This document shows, one piece after another, positions 1-7,159 of a stretch of 64,000 bases of DNA. This DNA comes from Streptomyces filamentosus. GTDB lineage: Bacteria > Actinomycetota > Actinomycetes > Streptomycetales > Streptomycetaceae. The notes beneath the pieces were generated by a model. It worked only from the letters and a program-made list of their open reading frames with translations. It made no database searches and was not told the origin of the DNA. The DNA is taken from positions 682,001 through 746,000 of the forward strand of contig NZ_BNBE01000002.1 of the NCBI RefSeq assembly GCF_014654895.1, in the 5' to 3' direction. The translations under genes and the position numbers were made by a program. Position 1 is the first letter of the stretch, and every line of letters starts with the position of its first letter.

Positions 1-498
1 GCAGTGGGCGAGGAATTCGAGGAGCGCGCCGTCGTCGAGGTCCCGGTCGCCGAGGTGGTTGCCGATGTGGACGCCGTGGAAGCCCTGCCGCACGGCCTCG
101 CTGACCGCCTCGCAGGCGGCCTCGGTGTCCTGGAGCGGCACCTGGCAGAGGGGGGCGAGCCGGCCGGGGGCGTGCGCGGCGTACCGCAGGATGTGGTCGT
201 TGACGGTCCGGCACCAGTCGGCGGCCCTGGCCGTCTCCAGTCCGTAGCCGAAGAGCAGCGGGGTGCTGGACAGCACCTGGACGTCGACGCCGAGCCGGTC
301 CAGGTCGGCGACGCGGGCGGCCGGGTCCCACAGGGTGCGGCGGACCGGTCGGTACTCGGCGGTCCCTGCCATCATCATCCCGGCGTCGGGGCCGTCGGTG
401 GTGCGCAGCCAGGGGGCGTCGTCGGAGCCGGTGATCCGGCGGGCCTCGGCGCGGCCGATCTCGGGGAAGACGTGCGCGTGGACGTCGACGACGGTCAT
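1..498 (-). CDS. 2-amino-3-carboxymuconate-6-semialdehyde decarboxylase (ACMSD), C-terminus beyond window
   Basis: Amidohydrolase-fold decarboxylase that converts 2-amino-3-carboxymuconate semialdehyde, the product of 3-hydroxyanthranilate dioxygenase, to 2-aminomuconate semialdehyde. The 166 visible residues open with the metal-binding VHAHVFP (H-x-H) motif of the ACMSD family and later show GVHIGNHLGDRDLDD, typical of the same family. ATG at 498-496 overlaps the stop of the dioxygenase gene (ATGA), so it is the last visible gene of the operon running from 4504. The C-terminal half, with the remaining His and Asp ligands, is outside the window. Family assignment rests on these motifs and on the pathway context. 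Confidence 0.88.
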   Translation of the reverse strand, partial: MTVVDVHAHVFPEIGRAEARRITGSDDAPWLRTTDGPDAGMMMAGTAEYRPVRRTLWDPAARVADLDRLGVDVQVLSSTPLLFGYGLETARAADWCRTVNDHILRYAAHAPGRLAPLCQVPLQDTEAACEAVSEAVRQGFHGVHIGNHLGDRDLDDGALLEFLAHC

Positions 499-1067
499 GC
501 GCCGGCCGCCTCGTCGCGGCGGGTGCGCGGGCGCAGTTCCCCGGGCCAGTCCCGGCCCGGGTGGAGGGCGCCGCAGTGTCCGCAGGTGCGGGCGGTCTCG
601 TCGGCGTAGAAGGCGCCGAAGACCGGCGGCAGGTCGTCGACGATGGAGGTGAGCTGGACCTCGCTGCGGTGGACCAGGTGGTGGCACTCCACGCAGTACC
701 ACTCGAAGGCGTCGCGGTGGCCCTGGGGGCGGGCGAACTCGACGACGAGGCCGATGCTGTCCTCCTCCGGCCGCTGCGGGGAGTGCCGCAGGTGGGCGGG
801 GGCGAGGAAGACGTCGCCCTCGCGGATGTGGAGGTCGCGCGGCGGGCGGCCCTCCTCCTCCATGACGCGGAGCACCATGTCGCCCTTGAGCTGGTAGAAG
901 AACTCCTCGATGGGGTCGTCGTGGAAGTCGGTGCGGCGGTTGGGGCCGCCGACGACCGTCACCATCAGGTCGGCGTCCTGCCAGATCTGCACGTTGCCGA
1001 CCGGCGGCCTGAGCAGGTGGCGGTGCTCCTCGATCCACGCCTGGAGGTTGAACGGTCTCAGGTTCAT
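495..1067 (-). CDS. nbaC: 3-hydroxyanthranilate 3,4-dioxygenase
   Basis: Extradiol, cupin-fold, non-haem iron dioxygenase that opens 3-hydroxyanthranilate to 2-amino-3-carboxymuconate semialdehyde. The 190-residue length is normal for bacterial enzymes. The iron-site stretch (FHDDPIEEFFYQLKG, then LAPAHLRHSPQRP) is present. The C-terminus carries the two CxxC pairs (WYCVECHH and TCGHCGALHP) that form the rubredoxin-like metal site of bacterial members. Start and stop overlap both neighbours by 4 bases, suggesting translational coupling with the RidA-like deaminase upstream and the decarboxylase downstream. Confidence 0.95.
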   Translation of the reverse strand: MNLRPFNLQAWIEEHRHLLRPPVGNVQIWQDADLMVTVVGGPNRRTDFHDDPIEEFFYQLKGDMVLRVMEEEGRPPRDLHIREGDVFLAPAHLRHSPQRPEEDSIGLVVEFARPQGHRDAFEWYCVECHHLVHRSEVQLTSIVDDLPPVFGAFYADETARTCGHCGALHPGRDWPGELRPRTRRDEAAGA

Positions 1068-1483
1068 CGGTGCGTGTCCTTGTCCTGCGGGAGGTGGGCC
1101 ACCGCGCTGATCTCGATCAGCAGGTGGGGGTGGGGGAGCTGGTGGACGGCGACGGTGGTGCGGGTCGGGCCGGTCTCGTCGAAGTACTCGGCGTAGACCT
1201 CGTTGTAGCCGCCGAAGTCGTTCATGGAGACCAGGTACGCGGTCACCGACACGAGGTCGTCGAGGCCGCCGCCGGCGGCGGCCAGGATGCCCGCGATGTT
1301 GTCGAGGACGGCCCGGGTCTGGGCCCGGACGTCGAGGTCGGTCACGCCCATGGGGTCGGCGGCCGCCCCGGCGAAGGTGCCGTCGGGGCGGCGCGAGCTG
1401 GTGCCGGAGACGAAGACGAGGTCGCCCGCGCGCCTCAGGTGCGGGAAGCGGCCGCGCGGCGGGGCCGCGCCGGGGACGATCAC
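1064..1483 (-). CDS. RidA-family 2-aminomuconate deaminase
   Basis: A 139-residue RidA/YjgF-family protein. In the 2-nitrobenzoate and tryptophan meta pathways a RidA-like protein (NbaF type) hydrolyses 2-aminomuconate to 4-oxalocrotonate and ammonia, and the position between dioxygenase and decarboxylase genes fits that role. Visible family features are LVFVSGTSSRRPDG, the RAVLDNIAGILAAAGG helix and the C-terminal LLIEISAVAHLP strand. The ATG at 1483 overlaps the decarboxylase stop. A generic imine-deaminase role is possible but less likely given the operon. Confidence 0.87.
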   Translation of the reverse strand: MIVPGAAPPRGRFPHLRRAGDLVFVSGTSSRRPDGTFAGAAADPMGVTDLDVRAQTRAVLDNIAGILAAAGGGLDDLVSVTAYLVSMNDFGGYNEVYAEYFDETGPTRTTVAVHQLPHPHLLIEISAVAHLPQDKDTHR

Positions 1484-2241
1484 GCCGCCTCCCCGGTGGT
1501 GAGGCGGACGGCGCCGAGGCGCGCGACCACGGCCCGCACGTGCGTGCCGGGCGGCAGGGGTACGGCGGCGGTCGCCGCGCCGGCGAGGAGCACCGTCCCG
1601 GCGGGGAGCGGTCCGGCGAGCCGGGCCGCGGCGGCGAGGGCGCGCAGCGGGTCGCCGAGGATCGCGGCGGTGGAGCCGGTCTCGGCGGTGCGGCCGTCGA
1701 GTTCCAGGAGCACGCCCAGGTTGGCGAGGGCGCGGAGGCCGCCGAGGGCGGCGGGCGCGGTCCAGGGGCCCAGGGCGTAGCCGGCGGCGGAGGTGTTGTC
1801 GGCGATCACCTCGGGGAGCGAGAAGCGGAAGCCGTCGTAGCGGGAGTCGATGACCTCCAGGGCGGGGGCGACGGCGGCGACCGCGGCGGCGGGGTCGCCG
1901 CCGGGGGCGAGTTCCGCGCCGAGGAGGAAGGCCACCTCGGGTTCGATCCGGGGGTGGATGAGCCCGGAGACGTCGTACCGTCCGCCGTCGGGGATCTCCA
2001 TCCGGTCGGTGAGCCGGCCGTGGATCAGGTCGGCCACGCCCATCTGCCGCATCTTGGCGAGGCTGGTGAAGCCGAGTTTGACGCCGGTGGGCCGTTCGCC
2101 GCGGGCGAGCCGCCGGGCGACGAGCGCCTCCTGCACGGCGTACGCCTCCGCGGTGCCGGTGAGGCCGCTGCCGCCGCCGGGCAGCGGGCGGGCTTCGCGG
2201 GCGGCCGTGTCGAGGGCCTCGGCGAGCGCGGTCGGGTTCAT
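1480..2241 (-). CDS. 4-oxalocrotonate decarboxylase
   Basis: A 253-residue member of the hydratase/decarboxylase (FAH-like) family, assigned as decarboxylase (XylI/DmpH/NbaG type) rather than hydratase. It has GVKLGFTSLAKMRQMGV and GRLTDRM, the metal-ligand stretch HPRIEPEVAFLLG with both glutamates intact, and the IDSRYDGFRFSLPEVIADN block typical of these decarboxylases. It would release CO2 from 4-oxalocrotonate to give 2-oxopent-4-enoate, usually as a complex with the hydratase encoded next to it. ATG at 2241 overlaps the upstream stop. Confidence 0.88.
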   Translation of the reverse strand: MNPTALAEALDTAAREARPLPGGGSGLTGTAEAYAVQEALVARRLARGERPTGVKLGFTSLAKMRQMGVADLIHGRLTDRMEIPDGGRYDVSGLIHPRIEPEVAFLLGAELAPGGDPAAAVAAVAPALEVIDSRYDGFRFSLPEVIADNTSAAGYALGPWTAPAALGGLRALANLGVLLELDGRTAETGSTAAILGDPLRALAAAARLAGPLPAGTVLLAGAATAAVPLPPGTHVRAVVARLGAVRLTTGEAA

Positions 2242-3080
2242 CGGGGGTCTCCTTCCGCCGTCTCGGTGGTGCGTCCGAAGGCGGCGCGCACCGAACCGAG
2301 TCCGTCGACGCGGGCTTCCAGCACGTCGCCGGGCGCGACGTCGGTGAGCGGGCCGAGCGCCCCGGTGAGCAGGACGTCCCCGGCGCGCGGCGGCCGGCCG
2401 AGCCGGACGAGGGCGTCGGCCAGCCGCGCGGCGGCGTGCAGCGGGTGGCCGTGGCGGGCGGCGGCGCCCGTGCCGGTGGAGACGGGCTCGCCCCGGCGTT
2501 CCAGGACCGTGCCGGCGGTCCGCAGGTCGAGGTCGCGCAGGAGCACGGGCCGGGTGCCGAGGACGTAGGCGCCGCCGGAGGCGTTGTCGGCGACGGTGTC
2601 GACGGCGGTGACGTCCCAGTCGCGGATCCGGCTGCCGGCCACCTCGACGGCGGGCAGCGCGAAGGCCGTCGCCCGGATCACGTCGGCCACGGTGTGCCGC
2701 TCGTGGCCGAGGTCGTGTTCCAGTACCAGGGCCACCCCGGCCCCCGCCCTCGGCTGGAGGACCGTCCCCCAGGGGATCTCGTCGCCGTCGAGGACGGCGG
2801 TGTCGTCCAGGAGCGCCCCGAAGCCGAGTGCGTCGATGCCGGGTGTTCGGGGGCTGGGTGTTCCGGGGCCGGGCGGGGCCGGGGCGGTCTTCCAGCCGGT
2901 GATCCGGCGGCCGGCGGCGAGGCGGCGGCCGGTCAGGAGGGAGCGGACGGCGTGGGCGGCGGCCAGGTCGCCGGGCGGCAGGAGGTCCCGTACCGGCGGG
3001 CAGGGCACCCCGGTGCGGTGCGCCCGGTCGAGGCGTTCGGCGGCGGCCTCCACCGCGGGGGTGTTCGGATGCTCGGTCAC
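2238..3080 (-). CDS. Divergent 2-oxopent-4-enoate hydratase homologue lacking metal-ligand glutamates
   Basis: A 280-residue FAH-like protein next to the decarboxylase. It shows the hydratase block SRIRDWDVTAVDTVADNASGG and so corresponds to MhpD/DmpE-type 2-hydroxypenta-2,4-dienoate hydratase. The usual motif QPRVEAEVAFVL reads QPRAGAGVALVL (codons 2734-2754): both glutamates that bind the divalent metal in MhpD are glycine, while the later glutamate (PAVEVAGSR) is kept. The N-terminal GRKxGLTS region is also altered and Pro-rich. I start it at GTG 3080, overlapping the aldehyde dehydrogenase stop (GTGA), rather than at the longer upstream frame. It may be a structural partner of the decarboxylase, or be degenerating. 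Confidence 0.75.
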   Translation of the reverse strand: MTEHPNTPAVEAAAERLDRAHRTGVPCPPVRDLLPPGDLAAAHAVRSLLTGRRLAAGRRITGWKTAPAPPGPGTPSPRTPGIDALGFGALLDDTAVLDGDEIPWGTVLQPRAGAGVALVLEHDLGHERHTVADVIRATAFALPAVEVAGSRIRDWDVTAVDTVADNASGGAYVLGTRPVLLRDLDLRTAGTVLERRGEPVSTGTGAAARHGHPLHAAARLADALVRLGRPPRAGDVLLTGALGPLTDVAPGDVLEARVDGLGSVRAAFGRTTETAEGDPR

Positions 3081-4504
3081 AGTTTCACGCACACGTTCAT
3101 GGGTTCGGAGAAGAAGTCCAGGGAGTGGTCGCCGCCCTCGCGTCCGATGCCGGACGCCTTGACCCCGCCGAAGGGGGTGCGCAGGTCGCGCAGGTTCCAG
3201 GTGTTGACCCAGGCGACGCCGACGTCGAGGGCGGGGGCGACCCGGTGGGCGCGGCGGACGTCGCCGGTCCACACGGTGGCGGCGAGGCCGTACGGGCTCG
3301 CGTTGGCGAGGGCGAGGGCCTCCTCCTCGGTGTCGAAGGGGGCGAGGTGGACGACCGGGCCGAAGATCTCGTCACGGACGGCCGGGTGGTCCTCGGGCAG
3401 TCCGGCGAGGACGGTGGGCTCGATCCAGAAGCCGCCGTCGCGGTCGTCGCCGAAGCGGGGGGTGCCGCCGCCGGCCAGCACCTCGCCGTCGGCGGCGGCC
3501 CGTTCGAGGTGGCCCCGGACCTTGTCGCGGTGGGCGGCGGAGATCATCGGCCCGTAGCCGGCGAGTTCCTTCGCCCCGGCGGCGAGCGCGGTGGCGAAGG
3601 CGTCGAACACCGGCCGCTCCACGTACACGCGCTCGGTGCAGAGGCAGACCTGGCCGCTGTGGGTGAAGGAGGAGCGGAGGGTGCCCGCCACCGCCTCGTC
3701 CAGGTCGGCGTCGGCGAAGACGAGTCCGGCGTTCTTGCCGCCCAGTTCGAAGGAGACCGGGGCGAGGCGGGCCGCCGCCGCCCGCATGATCGTCGAGCCG
3801 GTGCGGGACTCGCCGGTGAAGGCGACGGCGTCCACGCCGGGGTGTTCGGTCAGCCACTGGCCGGCCGCGTCGGCGCCCCGGCCGTGCACGAGGTTGAAGA
3901 CGCCCGCCGGGACCTCCGCCTCGGCCATCACCTCGGCCAGCAGGCAGGCGGTGCCGGGGGTGAGTTCGGAGGGCTTGGCGACGACGGTGTTGCCGGTGGC
4001 CAGGGCGGGCGCGACCTTCCAGGTGAGGAGGAGCAGCGGGAGGTTCCACGGCGAGATCACGGCGACGACGCCGAGCGGCTTGTGGACGGTGTAGTTCAGC
4101 GCGCCGCGCCCGTCGGGGGTCGGGGTGTGCCAGGACCGCTCGCTCCGGCCGGCGAGGAGGTCCGCGTAGGCGCGGAAGTTGGCGACCGCGCGCGGGACGT
4201 CGACCGTCGAGGCGAGCGCGCGGGGCTTGCCGGTGTCGGCGCACTCGGCGGCGACGAACTCCTCGGAGCGGCGCTCGATGCCGTCCGCGATCCGGTGCAG
4301 CAGCCGCGACCGCTCCGCCGGGCTCCACGCGGCCCACGGCCCGCGCAGCGCCTCGCGGGCCGCGCCCACCGCCCGGTCGACCAGCTCCCGGGGCGCCTCC
4401 GGCACGTCGCCGGCGGTGCGCCCGGTGACCGGGTCGACGAGCGGGAACGGCACGCCGGACGCGTCGAACCCGCCTCCTACGTAATGCCGCACGGGTGAAC
4501 TCAC
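3077..4504 (-). CDS. 2-aminomuconate-6-semialdehyde dehydrogenase
   Basis: NAD-dependent aldehyde dehydrogenase of about 475 residues. It has the catalytic glutamate in FELGGKN, the catalytic cysteine in HSGQVCLCTERVYV, the NTVVAKPSELTPG cofactor region and the C-terminal TPFGGVKASGIGREGG signature of the betaine/2-hydroxymuconic semialdehyde branch. In this operon the expected substrate is 2-aminomuconate semialdehyde. An ATG at 4519 gives five extra residues, but that ATG sits inside the run ATGGAGGT. The GGAGGT there is spaced correctly for the GTG at 4504, which I prefer. First gene of the operon. Confidence 0.9.
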   Translation of the reverse strand: MSSPVRHYVGGGFDASGVPFPLVDPVTGRTAGDVPEAPRELVDRAVGAAREALRGPWAAWSPAERSRLLHRIADGIERRSEEFVAAECADTGKPRALASTVDVPRAVANFRAYADLLAGRSERSWHTPTPDGRGALNYTVHKPLGVVAVISPWNLPLLLLTWKVAPALATGNTVVAKPSELTPGTACLLAEVMAEAEVPAGVFNLVHGRGADAAGQWLTEHPGVDAVAFTGESRTGSTIMRAAAARLAPVSFELGGKNAGLVFADADLDEAVAGTLRSSFTHSGQVCLCTERVYVERPVFDAFATALAAGAKELAGYGPMISAAHRDKVRGHLERAAADGEVLAGGGTPRFGDDRDGGFWIEPTVLAGLPEDHPAVRDEIFGPVVHLAPFDTEEEALALANASPYGLAATVWTGDVRRAHRVAPALDVGVAWVNTWNLRDLRTPFGGVKASGIGREGGDHSLDFFSEPMNVCVKL

Positions 4505-4674
4505 CTTGCAGACCTCCATTGCCGGGCCCGGGACTGTCCGAAACTCGTCCCCGGGGCGTGCCGGTATAGTGCGCCCGCCCAGCTATGCCGATCCAATGCC
4601 GATCGGTGCGTGACCCATAGCGATTCCGGTATGGCACTGCTGGTACGGCGATCCCGATCCGAGGAGCCCCCGCG
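4505..4674. promoter_or_regulatory. Divergent control region between catabolic operon and LysR gene
   Basis: 170 bp between the two divergent starts. It holds two direct copies of ATGCCGATC (4585-4593 and 4596-4604), 11 bp apart start to start, that is one helical turn. It also holds an imperfect inverted pair CGGTATAG/CTATGCCG (4562-4569 and 4583-4590) and an inverted CATA-N10-TATG (4616-4633) just upstream of the LysR gene. Same-face half sites of this kind are usual for LysR-type binding. GAGGAG lies just before the LysR ATG. The promoter boxes themselves are not clear. Confidence 0.5.
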
Positions 4675-5880
4675 ATGGACCTGCTGGACGGCCGGCTGAA
4701 GTTCCGGCACCTGACCCTGCTGATCGCGGTATATGAGTGCGGGAGCGTCGTCCGGGCGGCCGAGTCGCTCCACCTCACCCAGCCCGCCGCGACCCGGACC
4801 CTGCGGGAGCTGGAGGCCGTCGCGGAGCTGCCGCTCTTCGTCCGGGTCCCGCGCGGGATGCGTCCCACCGTGTACGGGGAGGCGCTCGTCGGCCACGCCC
4901 GCGCGGTGGTCGCCGAGGTCCGGCGGGCCGAGGAGCACCTCACCGGGCTGCGGCAGGGCCGGGAAGGCACGGTGACCGTGGGCACCCTGCTGGCCGGGGC
5001 GAACGTGCTGCTGCCCCGGGCGGTGGCCCGGCTCAAGCGGGAGCGGCCCCGTCTCACGGTCGTGGTCCGCGAGGGCACCCCCGACGTCCTCCATCCCGCA
5101 CTGCTCGGCGGCGAACTCGACGTGATCGTCGGCCGGATGGGGACCGCGCCCGGCGAGGGCGAGGGCGAGAAGGTGCGGCAGCGGACGCTCTACCGCGAGC
5201 CCATCCGGCTCGCGGTCCGCGCCGGGCACCCGCTGCTCACCGGGGGCGGGCGCGACGGGGCCTCTCCGGCGGACGGCGAAGGGCCGGGCGGGGGCAAGGG
5301 CGGCGAAGGGTCCGAGGGGAGCGGGCCCGACGGGATACCGCCGACGGACGGCGAAGGGCCCGGGGAGAGCGGGCCCGGCGGGATCGCACCGACGGACGGC
5401 GAAGGGGCCGGGGGAAGCAGGCCCGACCGGATCGCACCGACGGACGGCGAAGGGGCCGGGGGAAGCGATCGTGGCGGGATCTCGCTGACGGACGCCCTCG
5501 CCCATCCGTGGATCCTGCCGGTCGAGCAGACCGCCCTCCGCCAGGAGCTCGGCGCCCTCTTCGTCGAGCGGGGGCTCTCGCTGCCCGCCGACCGGGTCGA
5601 GTGCACGTCGATCCTGACGATGCGGGCGCTGCTGCTCCAGACCGACATGGTGGCGCTGCTGCCGGAGCTGGTGCTGCGGGACGACGAGCAGCTCGCCGCG
5701 CTTCCGGTCGAACTGCCCTCCGTGGGGCGCACGGTGGGCGTCACCGAGGCCGCCCACCGCACCCGTACCCCCGCCCTCGAAGCGCTCCTCCACCACCTCG
5801 ACGAGGAGGCGTCCCTGCTCCGCGCGAGCCTGGGCGGCGGGCGGGAGAAGGGCGTCTCCGAAAGTCTTTCGGAGCGTTAG
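4675..5880 (+). CDS. LysR-family regulator with internal tandem-repeat insertion
   Basis: A 401-residue LysR-type regulator, about 100 residues longer than usual. Residues 9-68 are the winged helix-turn-helix (GSVVRAAESLHLTQPAATRTLRELE), followed by the linker helix and a periplasmic-binding-protein-like effector domain. That domain is interrupted at about residues 195-270 by a Gly/Pro/Asp-rich segment containing three copies of a 16-residue unit beginning I(A/P)PTDGEG. The effector domain resumes at HPWILPVEQTALRQEL. Divergent orientation from the 3-hydroxyanthranilate operon makes it the likely activator. Its stop codon overlaps that of the convergent LacI gene. Confidence 0.88.
   Translation: MDLLDGRLKFRHLTLLIAVYECGSVVRAAESLHLTQPAATRTLRELEAVAELPLFVRVPRGMRPTVYGEALVGHARAVVAEVRRAEEHLTGLRQGREGTVTVGTLLAGANVLLPRAVARLKRERPRLTVVVREGTPDVLHPALLGGELDVIVGRMGTAPGEGEGEKVRQRTLYREPIRLAVRAGHPLLTGGGRDGASPADGEGPGGGKGGEGSEGSGPDGIPPTDGEGPGESGPGGIAPTDGEGAGGSRPDRIAPTDGEGAGGSDRGGISLTDALAHPWILPVEQTALRQELGALFVERGLSLPADRVECTSILTMRALLLQTDMVALLPELVLRDDEQLAALPVELPSVGRTVGVTEAAHRTRTPALEALLHHLDEEASLLRASLGGGREKGVSESLSER
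5335..5478 (+). repeat. Three tandem 48-bp in-frame repeats inside the LysR gene
   Basis: Three 48-bp units, each coding for 16 residues (IPPTDGEGPGESGPGG, IAPTDGEGAGGSRPDR, IAPTDGEGAGGSDRGG). Units two and three are nearly identical at the DNA level. A degenerate fourth unit (SPADGEGPGGGKGG...) precedes them from about 5265. All units keep the frame, so the protein gains a flexible loop in its ligand-binding domain. Confidence 0.9.
5856..5874. promoter_or_regulatory. 19-bp perfect palindrome sharing CGAAA-N3-TTTCG with the bxl promoter
   Basis: CTCCGAAAGTCTTTCGGAG is perfectly self-complementary apart from its centre. Its core CGAAA-GTC-TTTCG has the same arms and spacing as CGAAA-CAT-TTTCG at 7127-7139 in the transporter promoter. 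It lies in the last codons of the LysR gene, 3 bp before the LacI stop. It could be a second LacI-family operator or a short bidirectional hairpin (8-bp stem, 3-nt loop) between the convergent genes. Confidence 0.5.
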
Positions 5881-6932
5881 CCGACCGGGGCGGGCGGCTC
5901 CGCGGGGGCCTGCGGACCGGCCGGCGGCGGGGCCGTGCTGTTCCTGACGACGAGGCTGGTCGCGAGCTCCAGGCGGGTCACCGCGGGCTCCCCGGACCGC
6001 AGGCGCAGCAGCATCTGCACGGCCTCCTCGCCCATCTGGCGGAGCGGCTGGTGGACGGTGGTGAGGGCGGGGCTCGACCAGCGGGCGGGCATCACGTCGT
6101 CGTACCCGACCACGGACAGGTCCTCGGGGACGCGCAGTCCGCAGACGCGGGCCGCCTCCAGGACGCCGAGCGCCTGGAGGTCGCTGCCGGCGAAGATCGC
6201 GGTGGGGCGGTCCGGCAGGCGCAGCAGTTCCAGGGCGCGCGCGTATCCGCCGTCGACGTGGAAGTCGCCGAAGCGGACGAGGCCGGGGTCGGCTTCGAGG
6301 CCGGCCATGTTCAGGGCCGAGCGGTAGCCGTCGAGACGGGCGAGCGAGCAGAGGACGTCCTCGGGGCCCGTGATGATGGCGATGCGGCGGTGGCCGAGGT
6401 CGACGAGGTGGCGGGTGGCGGCGACGCCGCCGGCCCAGTTGGCCGAGCCCACGGAGGGCACGTCGGGTTCGGGGTCGCCCGCCGGGTCGATGATCACGAA
6501 GGGGATCGAGCGGGCGGCGAGCCGCTGTTTGACGGCGTCGGGGAGCGAGGAGAAGACGAGGACGACGCCGATCGGGCGGCGCTGGAGGACGCCCTCGATC
6601 CAGTCGGCCGCCGGGGCGTGCCGGGTGCCGCTCTCGGTCAGCACGACGCTCGCCCGACGGGTCTTGGCGAGGTTCTCCACGCCCCGGATCAGCTCCATGG
6701 ACCAGACGCTGTCGAGTTCGTGGAAGACGAGCTCGATGAGCGGCGCCTCGCGGGCGGCGCGGGTGGTCCGCCGGTAGGAGTGCGCCTCCAGGAGGGCCTC
6801 GACCCTTTCGCGGGTGCCCGGCGAGACGTCCTGGCGGCCGTTGAGGACCTTCGAAACTGTCGAGAGCGACACCCCGGCCTGCTGCGCCACCTCCGCCAGC
6901 GTGATCCGCCGGCCCTCCTCGTCATCTCGCAT
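5877..6932 (-). CDS. bxlR: LacI/GalR-family repressor (BxlR-like)
   Basis: A 351-residue LacI-family repressor. The N-terminus is the helix-turn-helix ITLAEVAQQAGVSLSTVSKVLN with the hinge helix after it, followed by a type-1 periplasmic-binding-protein sugar domain (VVGYDDVMPARWSSPALTTVHQPLRQMGEEA). I start at the ATG at 6932, immediately before the helix-turn-helix, rather than 29 codons upstream. The gene is divergent from the ABC transporter/GH3 operon, the layout of the Streptomyces bxlR-bxlEFGA xylobiose system. The TAA stop overlaps the LysR stop (5877-5880). The symbol is by operon resemblance; the inducer is not proven. Confidence 0.75.
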   Translation of the reverse strand: MRDDEEGRRITLAEVAQQAGVSLSTVSKVLNGRQDVSPGTRERVEALLEAHSYRRTTRAAREAPLIELVFHELDSVWSMELIRGVENLAKTRRASVVLTESGTRHAPAADWIEGVLQRRPIGVVLVFSSLPDAVKQRLAARSIPFVIIDPAGDPEPDVPSVGSANWAGGVAATRHLVDLGHRRIAIITGPEDVLCSLARLDGYRSALNMAGLEADPGLVRFGDFHVDGGYARALELLRLPDRPTAIFAGSDLQALGVLEAARVCGLRVPEDLSVVGYDDVMPARWSSPALTTVHQPLRQMGEEAVQMLLRLRSGEPAVTRLELATSLVVRNSTAPPPAGPQAPAEPPAPVG

Positions 6933-7067
6933 CCGAGCAGCATAGAGCAGCCTCTTCCCCACGCCCCCGCCTCTCCTTCCGCCCTCCGGAGATCGCGTTC
7001 TCCGCCCTGCGGGGACCACGCTCTCCGCCCGCCGGGGATCACGCTTCGGTAACGCACGACCGGGGGG

Positions 7068-7143
7068 TTGACCGTCTCGCCGACCGAAGCCTAGCGTCCC
7101 GACTCGTCAAGTTTCGATGACTTCACCGAAACATTTTCGAAAA
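7068..7143 (+). promoter_or_regulatory. Promoter and candidate LacI-type operators of the sugar-uptake operon
   Basis: A good -35 TTGACC (7068-7073) and -10 TAGCGT (7092-7097) are separated by 18 bp. Downstream, over the expected start and leader, is a cluster of TTTCG/CGAAA half sites: TTTCG 7112-7116, CGAAA 7127-7131, TTTCG 7135-7139, and the perfect palindrome TTTTCGAAAA 7134-7143. Inverted GAAA/TTTC elements are known from Streptomyces xylan genes; binding by the adjacent LacI protein is inference. Confidence 0.6.
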
Positions 7144-7159
7144 AATGAAGGGCGAGGCG

